Shown in pieces: positions 12,291-22,600 of a stretch of 64,000 nt of DNA (position 1 is its first letter; each line of letters opens with the position of its first letter). The stretch spans positions 55,490,001 to 55,554,000 of the forward strand of contig JBITNC010000001.1 in the NCBI GenBank assembly GCA_050084985.1, given 5' to 3'. A program made the position numbers and the translations under genes. This DNA is from Nageia nagi. Taxonomy: Eukaryota > Pinophyta. A model generated the notes under the pieces. The model was not told the origin of the DNA. It did no database searches and was given only the letters and a program-made list of their open reading frames with translations.

Positions 12291-12865
12291 TGAAAATAAA
12301 GAGAAACTGGGGTCGGAAGCCTAGTATTGCCCTTTTCATTTGTTCTCGAAGACCTGTAGCTTCAGTCCGGGTACTATGAAACCATCTTGACCTTTCTTGT
12401 CTAGCACTCGTAATTGTTATTCTTAATTTGGTTACATTGTGGCAGCTTAGCTTGTTTCCTGAGTAATAGTTGCGGGTTGCTAGTATAACATGTGTCTGCT
12501 ACATGGTAGAGTAGAAGCTGGGGAGCTATTCAGAGAGTGAGGACTTGTTCTGTGGCTGCGACACTAGATTCAGGCCAAGGTTTCGCACACTGCGAAAGCC
12601 CGCGCTGAACTAGTGATCTACCCCTTTGCTTTCTCTCTCGTTACCCTATCCTTTTATTTCCTTTCTTGTTACCCTATCCTTTTGCTTAAATCTCTCGCTC
12701 CCTACTCTTTTTATCTCTTTCCTGTTACTTTTTCTCTGCCCAATGGATAAGGAACCGGCCTTCTCCGGAGATCAGGCTGCGTCCTACAGTCTGTTCGTGA
12801 ACTACTTTGGTTAAGATTGTTCCAGGCGCACATATTACACAATCTCAATCAACAGTATTTCTTTT

Positions 12866-12883
12866 TGGCACGCCCGGTGGGAC
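12866..12883 (+). other. Primer-binding site of the TR-GAG element
   Basis: TGGCACGCCCGGTGGGAC lies 11 bases after the 5' LTR. It begins with the TGG that pairs with a tRNA 3' CCA. A decayed form, TGGCATGCTCAATGGGAC, occurs at the matching place in G2 (61494), which links the two elements. I do not assign the tRNA. Confidence 0.65.
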
Positions 12884-13001
12884 TCGAAGAAATTTATTGG
12901 TGACTCTGCTGAAGCACCATCCATGGTATGTACTAAAGCAAATTATTTGTGAGTATCATAGGTGCTTTGAACCTGTCATTTTCTTTTGCAATCTAGAGTT
13001 T

Positions 13002-13944
13002 ATGTGGACAAGATCTAAAACTAGAGCAGCAAAAGAAACACCGGAGTTTGGGAAGTTAGATACTCCTAGGAGAAAGACCCTGATCAAGTCCAAGTCTCTG
13101 AATAGTATCGACTCCCTAAAATCCTTTATCAAGCCAGAACCATCCAATCTTCATACTAGAGATACCTTCCCTAGAATGGCTAATCCAGCTCAGAATATTT
13201 ATCCGGAATGGGACAATGGGGTACCCATAGCTCTGGCGGTATTACATGATATCCCAGCAAATGTTTTTAAAACCCTTCCGAAGTTTGATGCAACTTCAGA
13301 AAAAACGGCTTATGAGCACTGTGTGGATGTAGCCGGCCTAGCAAAGATTCACAATATTCAGCATGAAGATGTTATGGTGAGATTACTGGCTCAGTCTTTC
13401 AAAGGAAAGGTCCTGGATTGGTACAGGGGCCTTTCTAATGGATCCATCAGTACCTGGGCTCAACTGGCAGAGCCCTTTATCCTGGAGTTTAATGAACTAG
13501 GGGATCCCTTTTCTCTGCTCACTCAGTTCACGTCAATCAAAAGGTTTTGAACAAGGAGAACATCCCGGATTTCAACATTAGATTCCAGAGAACGTGGACG
13601 AGAGTACCCATGCCAGTCAGGCCTCAGCAGTTTCAAGCTTTGATGTATTACCTGAGAGCCTTTCCACGGATCTCTCTCTGCAAATCCAAAATTCCGGAGT
13701 GAATACCTTTCCGGAGGTCTATAGACAAGCAGTATATGCTGAATCATGCCTTATTGCAGTTGGGAAATTACCAAGCCGTATGCCAATGCCCTATTTCCCA
13801 ATAACCACAACACAACAGCAGATTTGGAGACCTCCAGTAATCAGTTCAGCTCCACCTCTGGCTAGCATCCCCACCCCTGTCCAACAGTGGCCAGTATCGG
13901 CGTTCGAGAATCAACTCTGGATACTTTCGGAGAAGGGGAGTTAG
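13002..13944 (+). pseudogene. TR-GAG gag gene, frameshifted
   Basis: The ATG at 13002 opens 183 codons to a stop at 13550. A basic N-terminus (MWTRSKTRAAKE) leads to a retrotransposon-gag core: VMVRLLAQSFKGKVLDWYRG then SISTWAQLAEPFILEF near 13370-13490 (family: W...L...SI..W..L...F). The gag sense continues in another frame after about 13540 (NIPDFNIRFQRTW near 13575, ALMYYLRAF near 13642), so a frameshift splits it. A further readable stretch ends at 13944. Gag would form particles around element RNA. No zinc knuckle or protease follows. The same gag type appears in G2 at 61.95 kb, which suggests a Tat-like gypsy parent. Confidence 0.8.
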
Positions 13945-13974
13945 TAATGAAATAAAGCCGAACAGTGGGAGCAC

Positions 13975-13997
13975 AAAAAAAAAAAAAAAAAAAAAAA
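13975..13997 (+). repeat. A23 tract near the internal 3' end
   Basis: A run of 23 A lies about 120 bases before the 3' LTR. It is either slippage of an A-rich stretch or a trace of a polyadenylated template joined during formation of the shortened element. Confidence 0.85.
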
Positions 13998-14119
13998 TCT
14001 AAGTGGTTCCGGAGCTTATGTAGTAGATAAATGCATCGGCATTATTTTGGTATTATTTTTGACTGGGCTCCAAATTTCTCTTTGATAAAGGCGAAATTTT
14101 CCCTCAGAGGTCGCCATAA

Positions 14120-15705
14120 TGTAGATTCCTACATAGTAAATCCTTGAAGTAAAGCCCGGGGTACTTTACTTCAATCATGGATTTTTTTAAGATCCCCGGG
14201 AGTTTTTCTGGAGCAGATAAAGCAGCCCTGAGTCAGAGCAAAGTTTCCCGGAATGGAATGGAGACGTTGCGGAGGATAAGATAGTCATATTTTGGTGAAG
14301 ATCGGATTTCGGAACAAATGATGTCAGCAAGGCGGTCAGATTTCGGTAAGGACCAAGTTCCGGAAAAGACGAAGTAAGCACAAGTGTATCCGGGAAACAA
14401 AGCATTCCGGATATATGAAGATGACGTCTGCAAGGAGTAACTTCGTATCCGGAGCCTTTGAGTAAAGCATTCCGGAGAAATAAGAGGGTGACGTCAGCAG
14501 GTAGCGACTTAGTATTCGGAGCCATAAAGGAAAACATTCCGGAGGAAAGAAAGATGATGTCACAGGCGAAACGACGTTCACATTTTGAATAAGAACCGGA
14601 GTCCGGAGATGATGAGTTCATCAAAGGGAACTAAAAAGCCCGGAACAGATGACATCAGCAAAGAGAAATTTAGCATCCGGAACCAGCGAACGGGAAATTC
14701 GGAGATTCAAAGGTGACGTCACAAGGAGATATAAAGTTTACATTCATAAAGGAAACCGGAGCCCGGAATGGATGACATCATCAAGGAGCAATTTAGTGTC
14801 CGGAGCCAGTGAATAAAGAAGTCCGGAGATTCAAGGCTGACGTCAGGCGAAGGGGAAAGATTAACATTTGGGATTAAGACCGCGTCCAGAGGAAAATAGG
14901 CCGCAATGAAAGATCGAAGAGTCCGAGTTGGAGAATTGAACATTCCGGGAGAGAAGGAAGTCTGCAAAATACCTGAGAGCCATCATCAGGGAACTGAATC
15001 GTCGGTGATCTGCCCAATTTTGTAACAGTCGGCCAAGTGTCATATGTAGGTGATATCAGTTCAAGAAGGCCAGAATCTTGCGGCCGTTTTGTAAACGTTT
15101 CTATTCTGTAATCTTGTAACTGTTATTAATACAGTATAAATATATGAAAATAAAGAGAAACTGGGGTCGGAAGCCTAGTATTGCCCTTTTCATTTGTTCT
15201 CGAAGACCTGTAGCTTCAGTCCGGTACTATGAAACCATCTTGACCTTTCTTGTCTAGCACTCGTAATTGTTATTCTTAATTTGGTTACATTGTGGCAGCT
15301 TAGCTTGTTTCCTGAGTAATAGTTGCGGGTTGCTAGTATAACTGTGTCTGCTACATGGTAGAGTAGAAGCTGGGGAGCTATTCAGAGAGTGAGGACTTGT
15401 TCTGTGGCTGCGACACTAGATTCAGGCCAAGGTTTCGCACACTGCGAAAGCCCGCGCTGAACTAGTGATCTACCCCTTTGCTTTCTCTCTCGTTACCCTA
15501 TCCTTTTATTTCCTTTCTTGTTACCCTATCCTTTGCTTAAATCTCTCGCTCCCTACTCTTTTTATCTCTTTCCTGTTACTTTTTCTCTGCCCAATGGATA
15601 AGGAACCGGCCTTCTCCGGAGATCAGGCTGCGTCCTACAGTCTGTTCGTGAACTACTTTGGTTAAGATTGTTCCAGGCGCACATATTACACAATCTCAAT
15701 CAACA
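14120..15705 (+). repeat. 3' LTR of the TR-GAG element
   Basis: It repeats 11262-12854 almost base for base, including the site array and TATA box. Differences seen are a few point changes (for example TCCGGAGCC to TTCGGAGCC near 14515) and single-base indels. Confidence 0.92.
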
Positions 15706-15840
15706 TATATATATATATATATATATATAATATAATATTCTCACATGGTCTTATGAAAAAATATAAATTTTTATCAAGCACATTAAAAGACCATAAAAAA
15801 ATCATATAAACCATATAGCTTTATATATATATATATATAT
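15706..15840. repeat. TA repeat and duplicated flank
   Basis: 15706-15730 and 15821-15840 are TA repeats. 15728-15822 repeats 11039-11150 (TTCTCACATGGTCTTATGA, then ATATAAATTTTT, then ACATTAAAAGACCA) with an internal deletion. The target site was therefore already a local tandem duplication around TA repeats. Confidence 0.75.
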
Positions 15841-17815
15841 AAAGAATTGCGTTTATTATTGCCCATCCATTCCACTACTTTCCCTTTTAATTCCACATGT
15901 CCTTTCATAGGTGTAAGCTTAAAATTTAATAAGAAGTAAGCTTAAAAATTGCATTTATTAATGCTCATGAATAAATATTTTCACCAAATATTTAAGGGAA
16001 GAAAAATGTGCAAAGTATGAGTTAACAACTCATCATCCGATTTTGAAAAAACATGCAATAATTACCCTCCTTATTTAAAATGAATGACTTTAAAAATCAT
16101 CTCTCCTTCTCTTAAAAAGAATTAAAAAAAAACTTCTTTTTAAAAAGCTAAAGATTTTGTTTGTAAAAGCTACCTTTAAAAAATATGCCCAAAATAATCC
16201 CATGTGTCTTTTTCTTTATGAAAAATGATCACATGAGTAAAAAGCTCCTCCCATTTTAGAAAAAAAATATTTTATTATTGGCAACCCATGTGCTTAAAAA
16301 AAATCCTTTACTTTTTAAAAGATGCTCTCACCTTTTTTTTATATAGAAAAAAATATACCCAAAAAGAAATTATGGTTAGAAGCTCATATTTTTTTAAAAA
16401 AGGATGCCAAAAGAAATTATGGTTAGGAGCTTAGATTAAAAAAAAAGGAAGCTAAAAACTCTTTTATTTTTCTTTTCTTTCTTTTTTTTTTGAATGAGCT
16501 CATAATTTTTAAAAGGCAATGCATATTGCTCTTATTATTTTTTTAATTTTTTTTTAAACTTAAACTCCCAACCTTTTTCTTAAAAAAATTTTTGAGAATA
16601 AAAATTAAGCTCCTTCTAAAACAAATTCAAGACTCAATGTATAAATATCACAACATAAAAAAAACTTCATCTAATTTTATTGCAAGAATAAGGGTTTTTT
16701 ACGTTTGTAAGAAAAATAGGTCGAAGCATGTGGCAGGAGGGGTGGCCAGATTTGTCGCAAGTTTTTATTTGCTTAAAATTATCCAGTGAACAAGAAAATT
16801 ATTTTTCTCTTCAATAAATAGTCATGGGAGCTTGAAAGAAAAACAAAATGGCCTTCCTATGCATAGAATTTTGATTTATGTTTTTTTTTTTGTCTCCCTT
16901 AACCATACTTGAGCATCAAGGTTTTTGAAGAAGTATAGTTGGGTTTGTAGCATTTTTGGGCATATGCATTCTATGCATGTTCATATGAAAAAAAGAGCAT
17001 GGTTTTATTTTACATATAATAGGAGTTAAATTGCAATAGTTTCCACATACATACTTATCATGCTAGGGTAGCATTTTTAGATTCCAATTTAATTATTTCT
17101 AGAAAGAATATGGATTTTTAAGAAATAATTAAATTGTAGAATCATTAGACAATATTTTAACTATTTTTATTTTGATTTTTAAAAAAATACAAAATAAATT
17201 CAATTTCTCTTGTATAAAAAAAATATAGAATGTATTGTTAAATTTGTACAGCTACCAATGATTTTTGGAGCTAATTGTAGTTTCCTTTCAAGCTTAAAAA
17301 AAATTAAAGCTTGTAATGTATTAGGAATTAATATAAATTAATTCTAAAATAAAATGCTCAAATGGCATTTGCACAAAAAATAGATATGCTAATTTTTACA
17401 AGATCTAAAAAATCTAACCATATACCATATGTTAGCTCTAGTTTTTAAATACTACTAACATGTAGCTAAGATAAAATTTTACCTTCAATTTTATCTCATT
17501 ATTCTTAAGATAAAATATGTTAGTATTGATGATTATAAATCTCAAGTATTAGAGATATTAACTAGATCTAACAAAAAATAATAAATCTAATGCTTAACCT
17601 TTAAAAAAATGTTAAATAAATTGAAGGTTAAAAAAAAAATCTAACCTTAAATTAGATCTATCAAAAATTTCAATCTACCCATAGAGAATATAGTAGATCT
17701 AGTTTTTAGTTAAAAAACAAATTGAAATAAAATTAGGGGATATGTATACCTTAAATTTGAGGAGAGTTACCTCAAGATCATTAAGTAGAGACTTGAAGAA
17801 GATCACCACCAGGTT
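15841..17815. other. No gene seen; AT-rich, possible C0 internal sequence
   Basis: Long A and T runs and no domain in any frame. If C0 is one element, this is its leader, next to the primer-binding site at 17816. Confidence 0.4.
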
Positions 17816-17827
17816 GCTTTGATACCA
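17816..17827 (-). other. Primer-binding site, minus strand
   Basis: On the minus strand it reads TGGTATCAAAGC, five bases inside the LTR end. It differs by one base from the initiator-Met tRNA complement used by copia elements. It fixes 17833-18294 as a 5' LTR of a minus-strand element whose body lies to the left. Confidence 0.7.
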
Positions 17828-17832
17828 CTTAA

Positions 17833-18294
17833 TGGAATTGAAGGATATCTTGTAGCTTTTCCAACAAATATAACTAAGAATAAATCATTCACACAAATGA
17901 GAACACATAATGTATAGTAGTTCTTCCAACTCTTGAGAGTACATCCACTTTGAACTATCTCTTCTACTACTTCTCACAAGAGAACTCTTCTACAAATTTT
18001 CAAGAAATTTTCTACAAAGCTCCTACAAGAGCATTCTTATAACTCTACAAGATTAGCATTTGCATGCTTCTACAAGTTTTATGAGAGGGGAGGGGGGGGG
18101 GGGTACCTCTCTATTTATAATATGAAACCCACTCTTTAACCACCCTTTTACCCAAAAGTAAGGTTAAAGCTTTTTCTATATTTATTTCCTTAATGCTTTA
18201 AGGTATCTAGAGATACTTTAATCATTAAGTGGATTTACATTGTGGGTTTATATTAAAGAGAGATATTACATAATAATGCATTATAATTTCCAAC
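17833..18294 (-). repeat. Copia-type 5' LTR (minus) of C0
   Basis: On the minus strand it runs TGTTGGAAATTATAATGCATT to CCTTCAATTCCA, homologous to 2347-2801. A pure G12 run (18092-18103, plus strand) has expanded from GAGGAGGGG in the partner. Confidence 0.8.
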
Positions 18295-18339
18295 ATATAT
18301 CATATTTGAATTTTATTGTGCTTATATTTAAATTATAAA

Positions 18340-19505
18340 ATATTATATGAAGTGATTTAAATACACCATATGATGTGATATGAATTGATTTAAATATATC
18401 ATATGATCCAAAAATTAGCTTGGAGAAGAAAAGCAATTGCTCAACACAAAAAAATTGAAGTATAAAAAATCAATTCAAAAGTGGTATTTTGGCATCTTTC
18501 TTATACCCATGAAACTATGTTTGCATAATGCATCTTCCATATTGTAATCTATCTTCCATATTACATTTTCATATGGTGCATTTGGATCATATATATGATA
18601 CAAGTGCATTATTTCAAATCATATTATGTACTTAGATCATTTCATATAATATGTTATAGTTGAATCATTTTAAACCATATGGTGTACTTAAACTAAAGGC
18701 AAATAACTAGTCCAAAAATGATAAGTTGGCATCCTTTCTATACCCATGAAACTATGGATCTGAATAATGCACATTCAATAGTTCATATCATATTGTAGTT
18801 ACATAATTTTCATATCATATGGTTTATTTAGATAATTTAATATTATATGGTACAATTACCTCATTTTAGATCATTTGGTGGTGTAATTAGATGATTTCAT
18901 ATCATATTTTAGCGTATATTTCATATCATATGGTACAATTGCATTATTTCATACCATATGGTATACTTAGATAATTTCATATAAAATGGTGCACTTGGAT
19001 ACTTTCATATAATATGGTACATTTGCATCATGTAAGAACATATGGTGTATTTATACTAAAGGTGAATAATTAGTCCAAAAGTGGTAAGTTGGCATCTTTG
19101 TTATACCCATGAAATTGTATTGACATCATGCATCTTTCACATTTCATATCATATGTAGTTAAATCATTTTCATATCATATGGTGTATTTAGATAATTTTA
19201 TATCATATAGTATAGTTACCTCATTTTAGACTATATGGTGGTGTAATTATCATTTCATATCATATGTTGGAGTATATTTCATATCTATGGTATAGTTGAT
19301 TCATTGCAAACTATATGGAAGTGTACTTAGATAATTTCATATCATATGTTGGTGTATATTTCATATCATATGGTATAGTTGATATATTGCAAACTACATG
19401 GTGGTGTACTTAGATCATTTCATATCATATGTTGGTGTATATGTTATATCATATGGTATAGTTACATTATTTTATTTCATATCATATATATATATATATA
19501 TATAG
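18340..19505. repeat. Degenerate satellite-like array
   Basis: A field of TTTCATATCATATGGTG-type units of about 30 bp, separated by TAGATCA- or GTGTA-type linkers. It is overlaid by a longer unit (CCAAAAGTGGTAAGTTGGCA, then CTTATACCCATGAAACTAT) recurring near 18477, 18715 and 19070. It ends in a TA run at about 19486-19503. Confidence 0.75.
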
Positions 19506-19849
19506 TTTTATCAAGGCAATCATAATTAAGGTATATTTGGTGTATGTTATTTGTGTTTATCAAACCTAATTATGTTTGATGTATTTATTGAAACTTGTAT
19601 ACTTTTATAATAATGTGTAATTACTTGATAATGTTGTGGTGTACACATAATTTTATTTCTTATGTTAGTTAAATTTATTTTCAATTATGCTATGTATTGG
19701 AAATTTGTAGATGAATAGTGACTGGTCAAATCCATTAGGCCATCCTTTGGGAGCCCATGATCAACTCTATAATTGGGATAAATATGATTGAGATTGGATG
19801 CCTCAAGTAACTATGGATGATGTATCTTGGAATCATTTTTCCATTTAGA
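19506..19849. other. No gene established
   Basis: Non-coding for the most part. 19712-19850 opens a short readable stretch starting MNSDWSNPLGHPLGAHDQ. I do not recognise it, and it soon meets a stop. It might be a remnant exon of a CACTA protein. Confidence 0.3.
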
Positions 19850-20120
19850 AGAATGCTTCCAAGCTATGCCCTTTTTTTCCAAAATATAATTATTAAGAAG
19901 TGATTTAAAATCATCCCTTTAAACTATAATGTGGTGATTTAAAATTGCCTCTTTATGATCTTAAGTGGTGATTTATGGTGTCATATTTTAGTAGTTATTA
20001 GTTTTCACCATAGGGGATAGAATTTTGATGGAAATTTGATAGGAAGTGGTCAAATAACCATTGGTAAATGTCTTAGGTGGTGGTTTATAAATGCCACCAA
20101 AAACCCTTTTTGGTCAAGTG
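19850..20120 (-). repeat. CACTA terminal and subterminal region (right end)
   Basis: Read from the right end on the minus strand it starts CACTTGACCAAAAAGGG and continues with GGTGGCATTTATAAACCACC. Palindromic GTGGTGATTTAAAATCACC-like subterminal repeats follow. It aligns with 24621-24890 and 57129-57430 in the opposite orientation. CACTA elements have exactly this terminal motif plus short subterminal repeats bound by their DNA-binding protein. Confidence 0.65.
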
Positions 20121-20779
20121 ATTTATCCCAAGAATAATGAGTTATTTTTTTTGAATTCCTATGATAAGAATTGAATATTATGTAAAAGGTTTATAAGAGT
20201 TTAAGCTGATTTATAATGAATAAACCTTCAAAAAATGAGAAAGAAAGACATAAAATGTAGATGAGGCTCAAGTTGTTGCAATAAATGAGGATTCAGTGAC
20301 AAAGGCCACTTGTAAGTACATTTGATAAAGACCTTGAAAGTATAACAAGTAATTGAATTTTTATATTATTATTCAATAGTGGTTGGTAATGACATATTAT
20401 AATTGATTATGGTTTTATCTTTGACTATGGTTTATTGTAGTAATTTCTAAATGATACCCATAATAGAAATATAAGGAGATGATTGATAACATAAATGAAT
20501 TTGATGGTTAGTTAGATAAGGAGGTAATATATAACATAAATGAATTTAGTAGCGAGTTATATAAGAAGATTACCCATAAATATTACATAAGTAGGTGACC
20601 CATAATATAAATTAATCCCATGGAAAGAATTATCAAAATTAAAATGATAATTTCCTATGTATAAGTGTTGATCATACCATGTCATCACACACTTCAAACA
20701 TTGAACTTAATAGAAAAAGAGTCCAACAAGATGTATAGGAGAGTAAAGTAACACATATAATATGGAGATAATCTACAAT
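20121..20779. other. No gene seen
   Basis: AT-rich sequence with a short imperfect duplication (AACATAAATGAATTTGATGG near 20488 and AACATAAATGAATTTAGTAG near 20531). No domain found. Confidence 0.4.
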
Positions 20780-22600
20780 TTGCATGGATATCCCATATGA
20801 AAAAGTTCTTCTAGTTTATCATCTTACTTGGGATGGATTATGAGGGAGATGGTCCTTATCACCTCTCAAAACTACAAAGTAGTCCTTGCAACACTAAAAA
20901 ATAGTTATGGTCATTGATTATGGTAGATTTCTAGCTAATAGGTTTCAAAGTATTCATATAAATACTATTTTTTAAAATATAATGGCTTGATACAACAAAA
21001 ATATATCATTTTGGATGCAATAAAGAAATGAATTTTTGACACCATGGACAAGTTTTGGCAACATCATAAGTTGTGAGAGACTACCATGATGCATATGATA
21101 ATGATAAAATTGATAACCATCCATAAGTAAAATGAGATTCCTTTGTGAATACCAAGAGAAATGTTGACTTTAGGGAAAGTACCAACCAATATACTATGGT
21201 AGTTCATATCATCGCTATGTTCATGTGAATCTTGTAAATATATATATATATTTTTGTGAATTTTACAAATATTTTTCACCCTAATGAATTTATAAATTAG
21301 TTTATTTGATGTGTTGTAGGTGGTGAGGAAAATAAGTAAAAAAATAGATATTAGCAATCCATGATGCATACTTGTAGTCAAAAACTAACTAGAGCATGAA
21401 TTAATATTCTACCATATTCATCCATTATATGTGATAAACATAGCTATATTATTTTATCATATGACTTAAACATCTATATATTGAGAATAGGAAGTACCAA
21501 CCAAATATGGAAACTCCAGTATTGAAGGAAATCATATGGATGGAATATCATAAAAAGAAGGATGGGTCTCTTAGTTCAAAGATACAAAGATAATTGTAAG
21601 TGATATTGTCTCCCTTGAAAATAGCAATATGTTTAACTTCAAACAATTGTTATATTAGATGGGTTTTAAAATATATTCCCATTTAGCTATGCATATTGTC
21701 AAAAAATATTGTATGATAGAATATTGTATAGAAACTTTGTAAATAAATGTATTGATGTCAATGCCCTTGCCAAGGTCTTAAGACCTAAAATATTAGGTCA
21801 AGTTTGGGGTATCGAAAAAGGAGTAGCACCAAGTACTTTATTGGTTGTTGATTCTTACACATAAAATTTATGTTAAATGGAATAAAAAAATATTAGAGAA
21901 AGAGAAAAGGTTGGGAGATAAGCTTGCAAATAATGAGAAAAATATGGAAGAGAGTAAAAAAGAGATGGAAATGATTAGGACACAACTTTCCTAGTTTAGA
22001 TGTATTAAAGTTTTTCATAATTATATATTTGAAGTAATTACAATATTACACACCTAAATATATAATGATCCCTTACATATAATTCTAAAGATAACATTAG
22101 CAATACACATTATTTTTGTAATTATACATAACATCGATGATGTTGTTCAAGTCACAAGCACCAACTCAATACATTTTGGGCCAATGCTATCATTAATGGT
22201 ATGATTATTATTTCAAATTTAAATTGATTGAATTAGTTTATATTGTATGATATGCAATGAATTTATCTAGGCTATTAATTTTCCATATGGTAACTAAAAA
22301 TGATGTTATGTATAGAAGCTAAGAGAAGGGCATGCTTAATTGACACACATTCATAAGGATAACATAGTGGTTGAAGACATGATGATGAGTAATAGCCCTA
22401 ATGTTGTTGTACATAATGAAACTTTGGGTGAAGTTTTTTGTAAGTCAATATGAAAGTTGTTTATAAAGGATAACCCCTCTTATATAGAGGGAATAATGAG
22501 TTGAACACAATGAAGGATGCTTTGGCCTCATTCATTTCCTAACCTATATGATACATTATGCTTAAAGAATGACATTATTAAAATTATAGAACTATTTGTA
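20780..22600 (+). pseudogene. Decayed CACTA Transposase_24 protein, copy 2
   Basis: It has the same order of landmarks as copy 1. These are an ISLPLKTTK-like region near 20860, the EVPTKYGNSSIEG block near 21495, and an HKKKDGS-related stretch near 21550. DVNALAKVLRPKILGQVWGI and a GVAPSTLL block follow near 21755-21840 (family: LG.ERPGRVRGLGFGVTPS). A coiled, Glu/Lys-rich tail lies near 21890-21980, and an ASFIS.P-like block near 22530. It is broken by many stops and frameshifts. It aligns better with copy 1 than with any intact gene pattern I know. Confidence 0.65.

Larger units (their letters stand above)
11262..12854 (+). repeat. 5' LTR of the TR-GAG element
   Basis: It begins TGTAGATTCCTACATAGTAA and ends AATCTCAATCAACA. 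Near its start, GTAAAGCCCGGGGTACTTTAC forms a small inverted repeat. The U3 enhancer-like array, TATA box and CT-rich U5 follow in order. GC content is clearly higher than in the surroundings. Confidence 0.92.
11262..15705 (+). mobile_element. Gag-only LTR retrotransposon (TR-GAG type), young insertion
   Basis: Two direct repeats of 1593 and 1586 bp (11262-12854, 14120-15705), both TG...CA, flank only 1265 bp of internal sequence. That internal part has a primer-binding site and a gag relic but no protease, RT, RNase H or integrase. This is the layout known in plants as terminal-repeat retrotransposons with GAG (TR-GAG), which must borrow pol from an autonomous partner. The LTRs differ at only a few substitutions and single-base indels by eye, so the insertion is recent next to everything else here. 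Both flanks read TATAT, consistent with a target duplication but uninformative because the target is a TA repeat. Confidence 0.88.
2347..18294 (-). mobile_element. Possible minus-strand copia-type element C0 without coding capacity, carrying nested insertions
   Basis: LTRs of one family lie at 2347-2801 and 17833-18294, both on the minus strand. The right one is followed inward by a primer-binding site. The left one is preceded inward by a short sequence like that before the 3' LTRs of the other copia elements here. This is the expected order for one element with nested G1 (4656-10506) and TR-GAG (11262-15705) insertions. No gag or pol is visible in the remaining C0 sequence, so it would be a LARD-like non-autonomous element. 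The weak point is that flanking pentamers (AGTGA left, TATAT right) do not match as a target duplication. Two independent fragments remain possible. Confidence 0.45.

Noticed and set aside
12626-12814. Leu/Ser/Phe-rich ORF resembling a signal peptide (also 15465-15665)
   Set aside because: It is in the CT-rich U5 part of the LTR, occurs in both LTRs with shifted frames, and has no support as a protein.
18340-19505. CRISPR-like spacing of repeats
   Set aside because: Units are degenerate, spacing is irregular, and the context is plant transposons. It is a satellite.
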